From Alphaproteobacteria bacterium (GTDB lineage Bacteria > Planctomycetota > Phycisphaerae > UBA1845), in contig JANQQE010000027.1 in the NCBI GenBank assembly GCA_028285105.1, forward strand, positions 62,001 to 126,000: 64,000 bases of DNA, in the 5' to 3' direction. Below are positions 42,912 to 51,348 of the stretch, piece by piece (positions within the stretch are counted from its first letter, which is position 1; each line of letters opens with the position of its first letter). The notes beneath the pieces were generated by a model. That model saw nothing but the letters and a program-made list of their open reading frames with translations. It had not been told where the DNA came from and ran no database searches. The translations under genes were made by a program, and so were the position numbers.

Positions 42912-44053
42912 TGAATCGAATGAATCTAAAACATACGGTCGTGGTCGTCGGTCTCTTGGCGACGTTCTGTGTCTCGACGCGCAGTGTACAAGCGGCAGGC
43001 GTTAATGCCCGCGTTGGCGACGTGACCAAGCTTAAGGGTCAGCGTACGAACAAGCTGATTGGCATGGGACTTGTGACCGGTCTGTCGGGAACGGGCGACG
43101 GTGACGATTATCTCCCGAGCATGCGTCCCTTGGCAGCCGCCCTTCGGCGATTCGCCAACCCGGTCGCATCCATCGAAGAACTCGGTGGGAGCAACAATTG
43201 TGCGATCGTCATGTTGGAGGCGGTCTTGCCGGAATACGGCGTTCGTGAAGGAGATTCGGTCGATGTTCACGTCACCGCATTCGGATCGGCCAAGAGTCTG
43301 CAAGGCGGTCGCTTGCTGATCACACCGCTTCTTTATCACGACTTCAGCGTGCAAAAAGTATTCGCCCGGGCGTCCGGATCGATCAAGGTGCAGAGCGAAA
43401 GCGACCTGGTCACCGGCATCATTGAAGACGGCGCGACGGTCGAGGAAGACGTCTTGGTACGGTTCCTGGCCACCGGTCGCGAATTGCCCTACGGAGCCGA
43501 TTGGATCAATCCAAACGAACGTTACATCACATTGGTACTCGATGATGCGCACGCCAGTTGGGCGATGGTTCACGAGATCGCTACTTCGATCAATACAGAG
43601 CTTGCGTTGGCGGCGGATGTTGAACAGGTCGCGCTGGCTGTCGATCCGAAGAACGTCATCGTTCATGTACCGGGTACGCAATCCGTCGCGTCCTGGATTC
43701 AGGAAGTTGAAAACGCTGTGCTGCTGGTACCTGAAACGGAAGCTAGGGTCATCGTCGATCGGCTTAGCGGAACGATTGTTGTGACGGGGAATGCGAAAAT
43801 GTCGCCGGTGATCGTGTCTCAGCGCGGTCTGACCGTCACCATCGCACAGACTCCGGAGGGCGAACTTGTTGCCGACCCATCGGGCCCCAACTCTTTCGTT
43901 GCCCTAGATCCAAGCCGAGCGGGCGATGTCAACGTGGGCGATCTTCTGGAAGCATTAAAGCCGCTCAACGTGCCCATTGAGGATCGTATCGAAATACTCG
44001 CAAAGGTTCACCAACTTGGGAAGTTGCACGCTGATCTGATTTACGAGAACTGA
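42911..44053 (+). CDS. flgI: Flagellar P-ring protein FlgI
   Basis: A 380-residue periplasmic ring subunit around the rod in the peptidoglycan layer. A signal peptide (VVVVGLLATFCVSTRSVQA) is followed by KLKGQRTNKLIGMGLVTGLSGTGDGDDYLPSMRPLAAALRRF, the diagnostic N-terminal motif, SVDVHVTAFGSAKSLQGGRLLITPL, and a C-terminal NVGDLLEALKPLNVPIEDRIEILAKVHQLGKLHADLIYEN. Near-full length. Its ATG overlaps the flgH stop by one base. The presence of P- and L-ring genes together argues for both a peptidoglycan layer and an outer membrane. Confidence 0.95.
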   Translation: MNRMNLKHTVVVVGLLATFCVSTRSVQAAGVNARVGDVTKLKGQRTNKLIGMGLVTGLSGTGDGDDYLPSMRPLAAALRRFANPVASIEELGGSNNCAIVMLEAVLPEYGVREGDSVDVHVTAFGSAKSLQGGRLLITPLLYHDFSVQKVFARASGSIKVQSESDLVTGIIEDGATVEEDVLVRFLATGRELPYGADWINPNERYITLVLDDAHASWAMVHEIATSINTELALAADVEQVALAVDPKNVIVHVPGTQSVASWIQEVENAVLLVPETEARVIVDRLSGTIVVTGNAKMSPVIVSQRGLTVTIAQTPEGELVADPSGPNSFVALDPSRAGDVNVGDLLEALKPLNVPIEDRIEILAKVHQLGKLHADLIYEN

Positions 44054-44056
44054 CTC

Positions 44057-44443
44057 ATGCAGGCTATTGCAGAAATCAACTTAAACAACGCAGCGCCCAT
44101 TCAACCCGAAGCCGGTTCGCGCCTGAAGCACGCAGCCGACGAGATCGTCGGGTCGATCTTCTACGGAACGATGCTGCGTCAGCTTCGTGCTTCGGAGTTC
44201 AAGGGCAAGTACGGGCACGGCGGGCGCGGTGAGGAAGTGTTCCAGGCGCAACTCGATGAAATATTCGCAAAGGAAATGGGACGTGCCAAAAACGCCAACC
44301 TCTCCGATGCGATCGTCAAGCGGTACGAACGAAACGCGATACATGCGGACAAAGTGCGGGAGCGTCAACAAGCCGCCATCGCCCAGGCACAGCGTGATTT
44401 GAACCATTTGGCTCAGCCGAAGATGGAGAAACCGTCGTGGTAA
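44057..44443 (+). CDS. flgJ: Rod-binding protein (FlgJ N-terminal domain only)
   Basis: A 128-residue protein with the rod-binding domain: LKHAADEIVGSIFYGTMLRQLRAS, then EVFQAQLDEIFAKEMGRAKNANLSDAIVKRY. The C-terminal muramidase domain of enteric FlgJ is missing, so peptidoglycan must be opened by another enzyme, as in many other bacteria. It begins three bases after flgI and overlaps the flgN start by seven or one bases depending on that start. Confidence 0.82.
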   Translation: MQAIAEINLNNAAPIQPEAGSRLKHAADEIVGSIFYGTMLRQLRASEFKGKYGHGGRGEEVFQAQLDEIFAKEMGRAKNANLSDAIVKRYERNAIHADKVRERQQAAIAQAQRDLNHLAQPKMEKPSW

Positions 44444-44961
44444 TGCAGGGACCGGAACATTCTCGGGTCGCAACGCTCGTCCGTTTGCTCGATGAAATCG
44501 CTGACTTGCACGTGCAATTGTTGGCAGCGATCGATGCGAAGATCGATGCGATGAAGACGGCTGACACGGATCGGATTCGCCAGACGATGCTTGGTGAACA
44601 GGAAATTGTCGAGCGCATCAACGAACGCGAAGGGCTTCGCAAGCAGTTGACCGTCAATTTGGGGCGGTCTTACGGCATAAGTCCCGAACGGGCACGGCGA
44701 ATGTCGGCGACTCAGATTGCGGAACGCTTCGCGGGCAGCGAGACGGCGCGGATCGAAGCTGCGGTCTCGCGGATGCGTGATCTCACGACGCAGATCGCCC
44801 GGCGTAACCACGTGGCGCAACTCGTATCGGAAAACATTCTGCGACACATGCGAATCGTGTTCGCCTCGATGACGGCGCCTGCCGACGGTGGCGTGGCGTA
44901 TTCGGCAGACGGTCAATCCAACGCAGCAACCAACGAACGACTCTTTGATTTGGTGGGATAG
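44437..44961 (+). CDS. flgN: FlgN-family export chaperone
   Basis: A 174-residue almost wholly helical protein directly before flgK. The pattern of a long first helix (LVRLLDEIADLHVQLLAAIDAKIDAMK), LGEQEIVERINEREGLRKQL and a C-terminal MRDLTTQIARRNHVAQLVSENILRHM is that of FlgN, which binds FlgK and FlgL and keeps them export-ready. GTG 44437 stands eight bases after GGAGA; ATG 44443 overlaps the upstream stop as TAATG, so the start is unsettled. The assignment leans on position and helical pattern. Confidence 0.75.
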   Translation: MVMQGPEHSRVATLVRLLDEIADLHVQLLAAIDAKIDAMKTADTDRIRQTMLGEQEIVERINEREGLRKQLTVNLGRSYGISPERARRMSATQIAERFAGSETARIEAAVSRMRDLTTQIARRNHVAQLVSENILRHMRIVFASMTAPADGGVAYSADGQSNAATNERLFDLVG

Positions 44962-44966
44962 ATCAG

Positions 44967-46697
44967 ATGGGACTCGTAACATCAGGACTAACCGCAGGAC
45001 GAAACGCACTGCTTACCTATCAGGGTGCGTTGCAGGTCGTCGGTAACAACGTCGCGAATGCTGGCAATGTGGATTACACGCGCCAGTCAGCAGATCTGTC
45101 AGCCGTTCATGGGTCGGCGATCGGTCCAGGACTTCGTCCGGGCGCGGGTGTCGCCATCACGGGTTTGCAACGCCATGTCGATGAGGCGCTTGACAATCGA
45201 CTCCGCGCATCGATTGGCGATTTGCAATCTGCAATTGCGCAACGGCAGGGCATCGGTCAGATCGAAGTTCACTTTAACGACTTGAACGGTACGGGAATCA
45301 GTTCGCAGATCACCGATTTCTTCAACAGCCTCAGTGACGTGCAGAACGCACCGGACGACCTGGCGATACGATCGGTGGCGATTGCGAACGGTGAAGCATT
45401 GGCCCGTACCCTTCGAACGACTCGAACCGACATCATTGAAACCTCGCTGGATCTGAATGATGAAATTCGCCGGGTGGTTACCGATGCCGATCGCGTGGCG
45501 GCAGAGATCGCCGAACTGAACACCGAAATCGTCTCCGTCGAAGCAGGCGGTACCGGAAAAGCCAACGCCCTTCGCGATCGACGCGACGCCTTGATTCGCG
45601 ACCTCAGCGAAGTATTCGATGTGCTTGTTCGCGAGCAGCCCAGCGGTGCCGTCAACGTTTACGTCGGAAGCGAACCGTTGATTCAACACGGCGCCTCGCG
45701 CGGGCTGACCACCGAAAATGAACTTGATGGCATGTTCGAGCGAACCACCGTTCGATTCGAAGACACCAATGCCACGATCAACGTTGCGGGCGGTGTCATC
45801 GAAGGCATCATGAAAGCCCGCGACGAACAGGCGCTCGCGCAAGTGGCCAAACTCGATCAACTTGCAGACGGTATCATTGCAGAAGTCAACGCAGTCCACG
45901 CCGACGGACAGGGGCTAGCAGCATTTACTTCGGTTGTGGCGAGCAACGTTGTCGATGACGTTTCTGCACCGCTCAACAGTCTCGAAGCCGGTCTGCAAAA
46001 TCTACCTGTCAATGGCAGCTTCTACATTTCAGTGACGGACCAAGCCACCAATTCGCCGGTGTCGTATCGCATCGAAGTGGACCTCGACGGTCAGGGAGTG
46101 GACACGACGTTGGAAGACATCGTGACTGCGATCAACACGGATGTGGCTGGCGTCAATGCGTCGATCACGCCCGACCATCGACTCAGTCTCAGTGCCGACT
46201 CAGGGTTTTCCTTCACGTTTGGCAATGATGGCGATTCGTTCCGAACAGACAGTTCAAAATTGCTGGCCGCCTTGGGCATCAACACATTCTTTGAGGGTTC
46301 TGGTGCGGACGACATTGCGGTACGCGAACAGCTACGCACTGATTCGAGTTTCCTGGCGGCAGCGACGGTCAACCATGTCGGTGATGGAAACAATGCCGGC
46401 CGTCTTGCCGGTCTGACCAATCAAGCCAGCGACGTTCTGAATGGTTCGACGATCTTCGAGTTTTACAACGGTATCGCCAATGGCGTTGCGGCTGATGGAA
46501 GGTCGGTGCAGGACACCTTGGAGGCGGCGGACGTCATTACGACGTCATTGGAAGAACAGCGTCAAAGCGTGAGCGGTGTCAGTCTCGATGAGGAAGCGAT
46601 TGGTTTGCTTAAGTACGAGCGGGCATTCCAAGGAGCCGCACGATACATCGGTACGGTGGATTCGCTGCTGCAAGAGTTGATCGGACTAATCACCTAA
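44967..46697 (+). CDS. flgK: Flagellar hook-associated protein 1 FlgK
   Basis: A 576-residue hook-filament junction protein. The N-terminus is SGLTAGRNALLTYQGALQVVGNNVANAGNVDYTRQSADLSA, the family rod/hook helix, followed by DALIRDLSEVFDVLVREQ and DQLADGIIAEVNAVHADGQG. The C-terminal helix is SVSGVSLDEEAIGLLKYERAFQGAARYIGTVDSLLQELI. The central region holds an inserted domain. It lies between flgN and flgL, as expected of junction proteins and their chaperone. Confidence 0.93.
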   Translation: MGLVTSGLTAGRNALLTYQGALQVVGNNVANAGNVDYTRQSADLSAVHGSAIGPGLRPGAGVAITGLQRHVDEALDNRLRASIGDLQSAIAQRQGIGQIEVHFNDLNGTGISSQITDFFNSLSDVQNAPDDLAIRSVAIANGEALARTLRTTRTDIIETSLDLNDEIRRVVTDADRVAAEIAELNTEIVSVEAGGTGKANALRDRRDALIRDLSEVFDVLVREQPSGAVNVYVGSEPLIQHGASRGLTTENELDGMFERTTVRFEDTNATINVAGGVIEGIMKARDEQALAQVAKLDQLADGIIAEVNAVHADGQGLAAFTSVVASNVVDDVSAPLNSLEAGLQNLPVNGSFYISVTDQATNSPVSYRIEVDLDGQGVDTTLEDIVTAINTDVAGVNASITPDHRLSLSADSGFSFTFGNDGDSFRTDSSKLLAALGINTFFEGSGADDIAVREQLRTDSSFLAAATVNHVGDGNNAGRLAGLTNQASDVLNGSTIFEFYNGIANGVAADGRSVQDTLEAADVITTSLEEQRQSVSGVSLDEEAIGLLKYERAFQGAARYIGTVDSLLQELIGLIT

Positions 46698-46768
46698 GCA
46701 TCGGTTCTACGTATACGTTTGAGCAGTCGGAATTTTAGGCGACGCATTCTGGTCGCGAGGATAGAGAG

Positions 46769-48709
46769 ATGGCAATCAATTCAGTCAATCTAAGTCGCGT
46801 AACCACGACGCAGAAGACCGAAGCGTTGTTGTCATCGCTTCGCCGCAACACAGCCGAACTTTTCACCGGGCAGAATCGTCTCGCAACCGGACAGCGTTTC
46901 AGTACGCCGAGTGAATCGCCAGGTGAAGCTGCCCGCGTGTTGAATATGTCCGAGATTCTTGGCGAACAGTCGCAATTCATCACCAACATCCGACACGCAG
47001 CCAACACGCTGGACGCTACGGATGTTGCAATGGGTGAGGTCAGCGGTTTGATCATCGACGCCCAAGCCATTGCCAGCCAGAGTATCGGCACGCTGTCGAG
47101 TACGGCTGAACGTGAGGCGTCGGCTGAACTTATCGCATCGATTCGCGATCAACTCGTTGCGGTAGGAAATCGCACGTTTGAAGGTCGCTACCTCTTTGCA
47201 GGGCGCGATACCGATCGGCAGCCGTTTATCGAAACGATCGATGGTGTTCGGTATGTCGGAGACACCGGTGACATCTTCGCGCGGACCGATGTTGACGAAC
47301 TGACGCCAATCAACCTGCCTGGCAATGTCTTGTTTGGTGCGATTTCCAGCCAAGTGCTGGGGCGCGTCGATCTCAATCCGATCATTAGCGATGCCACTCG
47401 CCTGGAAGATCTGCAAGGCGCTCGTGAACTTGGGATTCGCAAGGGTTCGTTCCAGATTGTTGAGGATGGTGCGGCGGGTGTTGTCACTGTTGATATTACC
47501 GCAGCCGATACGGCTGGCGATGTCGTTCAACTCATTAACGATGCCGCGATTGAATCTGGCGCTGGTTTCACTGCAACGCTGACCAATAATGGAATCACGG
47601 TCACACCAGGCGCTACTCCGATTTCCATCCGCGACATCAGCACGGGCACGACGGCAGGCGATTTGGGGATTACGACACTTGCTCCAACCGGTGCGGCGAT
47701 TGTGGGTGTCGATCTTGGAACCAGACTCTCGCGCACGACACCGCTGACTGCGCTGTTGGACGGAGCGGGTCTGGATGTGTCGATGGGCCTGACCATGACC
47801 AACGGCGCGGATTCAGCGACGATCGATCTTTCGACGGCGACGTCCATTCAAGACGTACTCAATGCGATTAACAATTCCGGTCTCTCAGTCAATGCCAAGG
47901 TCAACGACGCCGGAACAGGCATCGACGTGGTCAATCTCAAATCGGGTTCAGAACTATCGATTGGCGAAAATGGCGGAATGGTTGCCAGCGCTCTCGGGAT
48001 ACGCTCACTTGATCTGGACATTCCTCTTTCAAGCTTGAACAACGGTCGAGGCGTACGCACGGTCGAGGGGGAAACGGATTTACTCATCACCGCCAAGAAC
48101 GGGAACTCGTTTGAGGTCAATCTCGACGGACTGACGACCATTGGCGAAGTGATCGACGCGATCAACCTGGCAGCTACGGGTGCAGGTGTGGGCGTGAGTG
48201 CGAATTTGGCGTCGGTTGGTAGTGGTATCGCATTAAACGATACGACTGGCGGGGCGGGTTTCCTGTCGGCTGGCCGGGCGAATCTTTCGTTTGCCATAGA
48301 CGACCTCGGACTGACTGGAATGGTTCAGGATCCCGAGACTCAACTGGTGGGTAACGACGTCGCGACAGCCCGTGCCAACGGTGTGCTGTCGGCGCTTTAC
48401 GATCTGGAACGCGCGTTGTTGGCTGACGATTCGCAATTGATCACCATTGCGGGAGAAGACATTGATCGCCATGTCGTCGATTTCAACAAATCGCGCGGTG
48501 TCGTCGGTGCGCGTGGCAAGTCGATGCGCGACCGTCAATCTCAAACCGAAAGCGCCGTCTTTGCGACCGAGCAATTGCTCAGTGAAGTCCGCGATCTCGA
48601 TTATTCAGAAGCAGTTACCCGGTTTCAGCAAGCACAAACGGCGCTACAAGCCAGCCTGCTGACCGGTTCGCAAGTGTTGAATACGTCACTTCTGGATTTC
48701 CTTCGATAG
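46769..48709 (+). CDS. flgL: Flagellar hook-associated protein 3 FlgL, enlarged
   Basis: A 646-residue flagellin-like junction protein, about twice the usual ~300. The ends are typical: RRNTAELFTGQNRLATGQRFSTPSESPGEAARVLNMSEIL at the N-terminus and a C-terminal helix with LSEVRDLDYSEAVTRFQQAQTALQASLLTGSQVLNTSLLDFL. The extra length is a central block with at least two flagellin hook IN-type repeats: ITAADTAGDVVQLINDAA and MVVDLS-type ATSIQDVLNAINNSG, plus LTTIGEVIDAINLAATG. A 10-base palindrome, ACGTATACGT, lies in the 71-base gap before it (46709-46718). Confidence 0.88.
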   Translation: MAINSVNLSRVTTTQKTEALLSSLRRNTAELFTGQNRLATGQRFSTPSESPGEAARVLNMSEILGEQSQFITNIRHAANTLDATDVAMGEVSGLIIDAQAIASQSIGTLSSTAEREASAELIASIRDQLVAVGNRTFEGRYLFAGRDTDRQPFIETIDGVRYVGDTGDIFARTDVDELTPINLPGNVLFGAISSQVLGRVDLNPIISDATRLEDLQGARELGIRKGSFQIVEDGAAGVVTVDITAADTAGDVVQLINDAAIESGAGFTATLTNNGITVTPGATPISIRDISTGTTAGDLGITTLAPTGAAIVGVDLGTRLSRTTPLTALLDGAGLDVSMGLTMTNGADSATIDLSTATSIQDVLNAINNSGLSVNAKVNDAGTGIDVVNLKSGSELSIGENGGMVASALGIRSLDLDIPLSSLNNGRGVRTVEGETDLLITAKNGNSFEVNLDGLTTIGEVIDAINLAATGAGVGVSANLASVGSGIALNDTTGGAGFLSAGRANLSFAIDDLGLTGMVQDPETQLVGNDVATARANGVLSALYDLERALLADDSQLITIAGEDIDRHVVDFNKSRGVVGARGKSMRDRQSQTESAVFATEQLLSEVRDLDYSEAVTRFQQAQTALQASLLTGSQVLNTSLLDFLR

Positions 48710-48737
48710 GAAATGAGTGACGCAAAGTAAGTAGATT

Positions 48738-48823
48738 GTCGTCGTCAGCGTCTGGCAGTCGGGCCTGGGTGACGATTGGTTGTCCTGCGAGGAGATGCAG
48801 GAGCACGTGTTGAGAACCACGTG
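48738..48823 (+). promoter_or_regulatory. Structured fliW leader with a GGA-loop hairpin
   Basis: Three stems can form in the 173-base gap before fliW: TCGTCA/TGACGA (48742-47 with 48770-75), TCCTGC/GCAGGA (48783-88 with 48797-802) with loop GAGGAGAT, and CACGTG/CACGTG (48804-09 with 48818-23). The second presents GGA in its loop, the hallmark of CsrA sites. Pairing was done by eye; binding is inferred from the neighbouring csrA. Confidence 0.45.
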
Positions 48824-48882
48824 AGAGCATCCGACGTGCGGAAGCGCTCGGCCAAAATGGATCGGCTGCAGGGAGAGGCGCG

Positions 48883-49335
48883 ATGACGATACAAACGTCG
48901 CGATTCGGACCGCTGGATGTTAACGAGGAGAGGTTCATCACATTTGAGCAGGGCATACTGGGTTTTCCGAATCAGAAACAGTACGCCTTGATTCAGACGG
49001 GAGACAATAGCGGGTTTTATTGGCTGCAAGCCGTCGACCGTGCAGAACTCGCGTTTGTCGTGTGCGATCCTCGGCTATTTGTGCAGGACTACCGTGCTCC
49101 GATCAAGTCGGAAGAGTTGGCCAATCTGGGGGTGACCGACCCGGATGACGCGCAGGTCTTCATCATTGTGAACAAGATCGACAAGGTGCTGACCGGGAAC
49201 TTGCAGGGACCATTGGTAATCAACGTCAAGACGCACGTGGCGCGACAATTGGTGTTGAGCGACCGCAAGTACTCGACGCGACATCCGTTGATGCGATTGC
49301 CAGAACCGCAACCGGCAATGGCCAAGACGGGTTAG
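48883..49335 (+). CDS. fliW: Flagellar assembly factor FliW
   Basis: A 150-residue beta-barrel protein. Family motifs: TSRFGPLDVNEERFITFEQGILGFPNQKQYALIQ, FYWLQAVDRAELAFVVCDP and a C-terminal GPLVINVKTHVARQLVLSDRKYSTRHPL. FliW binds CsrA non-competitively and frees flagellin mRNA; flagellin in turn titrates FliW. Here it is directly followed by csrA and flagellin, the partners of that switch. The ATG follows a GGGAGAGG ribosome site, and its leader contains a CsrA-like hairpin. Confidence 0.93.
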   Translation: MTIQTSRFGPLDVNEERFITFEQGILGFPNQKQYALIQTGDNSGFYWLQAVDRAELAFVVCDPRLFVQDYRAPIKSEELANLGVTDPDDAQVFIIVNKIDKVLTGNLQGPLVINVKTHVARQLVLSDRKYSTRHPLMRLPEPQPAMAKTG

Positions 49336-49532
49336 GGCCCATCATTCGCACTGGGTTTGAGGCAGTTCGCATTTGATTGACCCTACAACCGGTGCGTGGT
49401 CTCGGTGGCAAGACAGACGCTCAGATGGATATCGAGCCAATTGGTTTGCAAGGTTTCGCCGACTCAGCAAACCGAAGTCGTCTTGCCAACAACTTAGCGC
49501 AGATATAGGCCGACCCGAGGAAGGAGCCACGG
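49336..49532 (+). ncRNA. Candidate structured RNA leader between fliW and csrA (three-way junction)
   Basis: Hand folding of the 197-base gap gives a compact junction. P1: TGGCAAGAC (49406-14) pairs with GTCTTGCCA (49480-88) and, past a bulged A, GAC (49416-18) pairs with GTC (49477-79). P2: GCTC-A-GAT (49419-26) pairs with ATCGAGC (49431-37), closing a GGAT loop. P3: TTGGTTTGC (49441-49) pairs with GCAAACCGA (49467-75), with one G-T pair and a 17-base loop. Arms abut, with linkers CAA and A. The csrA ribosome site AAGGAG (49521-26) lies 32 bases after P1. I know of no named RNA family with this form. Confidence 0.5.
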
Positions 49533-49772
49533 ATGTTGGTGCTATCAAGGACGCGCGATGAAACGATTATGGTCGGAGACGACATTGAAATAACCGTCGT
49601 TGACGTTCGAGGAGACAAGGTTCGGTTGGGCATTAAAGCGCCAACCACCATCCCCGTTCATCGCAAGGAAGTCTATGAAGCAATCAAGACGGAAAACACA
49701 AACGCCGCGACACTCAGTGTAGATCAAATGGCACAGGTGATTCAGCGGCATGAACATACAAGTGTGCAATAG
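49533..49772 (+). CDS. csrA: Carbon storage regulator CsrA
   Basis: A 79-residue translational regulator, a small dimeric beta-sheet protein binding GGA in hairpin loops. It begins MLVLSRTRDETIMVGDDIEI and has RLGIKAPTTIPVHRKEVYEAI. The RNA-contact residues L4 and R44 are kept. It is longer than enteric CsrA (61 residues) and close to the Bacillus form (74), whose C-terminal extension is where FliW docks, fitting the adjacent fliW. AAGGAG lies six bases before the ATG. The start region itself contains three GGA triplets and ACGGATGT across the start codon, which hints at autoregulation. Confidence 0.95.
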   Translation: MLVLSRTRDETIMVGDDIEITVVDVRGDKVRLGIKAPTTIPVHRKEVYEAIKTENTNAATLSVDQMAQVIQRHEHTSVQ

Positions 49773-49811
49773 TTGGCACAAGCCCAAATCGAAAGGGCAT
49801 TAGAGTCAGGG

Positions 49812-49840
49812 GCTGGCCCGACAAGGATGAGAGGGTCAGC
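49812..49840 (+). promoter_or_regulatory. Upstream CsrA-binding hairpin in the flagellin leader
   Basis: GCTGGCCC (49812-19) pairs with GGGTCAGC (49833-40) through eight pairs, one a G-T wobble. The 13-base loop, GACAAGGATGAGA, contains ACAAGGATG, matching nine positions of the CsrA consensus RUACARGGAUGU. It lies 26 bases upstream of the flagellin ATG. Confidence 0.7.
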
Positions 49841-49845
49841 GTAAT

Positions 49846-49863
49846 GCAATCAAGGAGGATTGC
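49846..49863 (+). promoter_or_regulatory. CsrA-binding hairpin enclosing the flagellin Shine-Dalgarno
   Basis: GCAATC (49846-51) pairs perfectly with GATTGC (49858-63), exposing the hexaloop AAGGAG, which fits the A-N-G-G-A-N loop preferred by CsrA and is also the ribosome site. The ATG is at 49866. CsrA bound here would block initiation, as at the proximal site of Bacillus hag mRNA. Confidence 0.75.
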
Positions 49864-49865
49864 TC

Positions 49866-51314
49866 ATGAGTCGTATCACAAACAACATACCCGCTATCGT
49901 TTCTCAGAGAGAACTGTCGCAGTCGCAGCGCTCGCTTAGTACGAGCTTGCAGCGTTTGTCGAGCGGTCTGCAAATCAACCGCGGTGCCGACAACCCTGCC
50001 GGGCTGATCGTATCCGAGCGGCTGCGTTCGGAAGTGGCCGCAGTCACCCAGGCGATCGACAACTCGCAGCGGGCCATCAACGTCATCGCCACGACGGAAG
50101 GTGCTCTCAACGAGGTTAACTCGATCCTGACCGACATCCAGGCGCTCGTCGTAGAAGCCGCCAACCGTGGAGCGTTCAGTGATGAAGAAGTCGACGCCAA
50201 CCAATTGCAGATCGATTCTGCGATTGAGTCGATCACGCGAATCGCCAATACGACTACGTTCGCCGGTCGAAAGCTGCTCGATGGTTCGCTCGACTATGTG
50301 ACGAGCGGCGTTGACACGGCGCAGTTGGCAGACGTTCAGGTGGAAGCAGCGAACTTCGGACGCGCAAGCTTCATTCCAGTTCAGGTTGACGTGACGGCAG
50401 CCGCCGAGAAAGCCACGCTAGAATTCCCCGGAGCAACCGTCGGTTCGGCAGACGTTGCTCTCGACGTTCAGGGTCCGAAGGGAATCGTCACGCTGAACTT
50501 CCCGGCAAGCGCACCGATGGATGCGATCGTCATCGCGATCAACAACCAGACCGACGCGACCGGCGTCACTGCAGAATTTGTAAACTCCGCGACGCAATCC
50601 GGAATTCGCTTCCTGAGCGAAGAGTATGGCAGCAAGCAATTTGTTTCCGTCAAGGCACTTGATACGGGTGGTCCATTCCCGGTGACGGACACATCCGGCG
50701 GAACGGTGACGCGAACCAACGGTGTAGACGCACAAGCCACTGTCAATGGGGCCGCAACGATCGCCGACGGACTCAACCTGTCGATGAATTCGCGATTGCT
50801 CAACGTCAAGATCGCGCTCGACGAAGGGCTCGGAACCCAGGCGACCGGCAGCAGTACGTCGTTCGCGATCACTGGCGGTGGTTCGCTCTTCCAGCTTGGA
50901 CCGCGCGTCAATACAAACCAGCAGTCGAACATCGGGGTGCCGGCGATGCAGGCGAACAAGTTGGGCAATCGCATCGACGGTTTCCTGTCGCAGCTCGGAA
51001 GCGGACAGGCATTCGCCCTTCGTACCGGAAACTTCGACCAGGCATCTGACATTGTTGATTCAGTCATCACGGAAGTGACAACCCTCCGTGGGCGATTGGG
51101 TGCATTCGAGCGAAACAACTTGCAACCGAACATCACGCAGTTGCAGATCACGGCTGAAAACCTGACTGCGTCGGAATCGATTATTCGCGATACCGACTTC
51201 GCTCAGGAAACCACCGAGTTGACGCGTTCGCAGATTCTGGTGCAAGCCGGTACATCCGTCCTGTCCATCGCCAACGCTCAACAGCAAAACGTATTGACGC
51301 TGCTTGGTGGATAG
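49866..51314 (+). CDS. fliC: Flagellin
   Basis: A 482-residue filament subunit. The conserved D0/D1 ends are intact: SRITNNIPAIVSQRELSQSQRSLSTSLQRLSSGLQINRGADNPAGLIVSERLRSE at the start and ENLTASESIIRDTDFAQETTELTRSQILVQAGTSVLSIANAQQQNVLTLLGG at the end. The central ~230 residues contain a flagellin IN-type repeat and a variable, Ser/Thr/Asn-rich surface region. ATG 49866 is chosen because AGGAGG sits in the hairpin loop nine bases upstream; the TTG at 49860 lies inside that hairpin. It is the last gene of the flagellar operon and is followed by a terminator. Confidence 0.95.
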   Translation: MSRITNNIPAIVSQRELSQSQRSLSTSLQRLSSGLQINRGADNPAGLIVSERLRSEVAAVTQAIDNSQRAINVIATTEGALNEVNSILTDIQALVVEAANRGAFSDEEVDANQLQIDSAIESITRIANTTTFAGRKLLDGSLDYVTSGVDTAQLADVQVEAANFGRASFIPVQVDVTAAAEKATLEFPGATVGSADVALDVQGPKGIVTLNFPASAPMDAIVIAINNQTDATGVTAEFVNSATQSGIRFLSEEYGSKQFVSVKALDTGGPFPVTDTSGGTVTRTNGVDAQATVNGAATIADGLNLSMNSRLLNVKIALDEGLGTQATGSSTSFAITGGGSLFQLGPRVNTNQQSNIGVPAMQANKLGNRIDGFLSQLGSGQAFALRTGNFDQASDIVDSVITEVTTLRGRLGAFERNNLQPNITQLQITAENLTASESIIRDTDFAQETTELTRSQILVQAGTSVLSIANAQQQNVLTLLGG

Positions 51315-51348
51315 TAGGCGCATCAGTTGAATTTGAAGTGGAAGTAGG

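Noticed and set aside
48697-48716. ATTTCCT/AGGAAAT hairpin at the flgL stop
   Set aside because: No T-run follows, and the GGA lies in the stem, so neither a terminator nor a CsrA site is supported.
49773-49788. TTGGCAC resembling a sigma-54 -24 element upstream of flagellin
   Set aside because: There is no GC at the required -12 spacing; bases 49787-88 are A and T.
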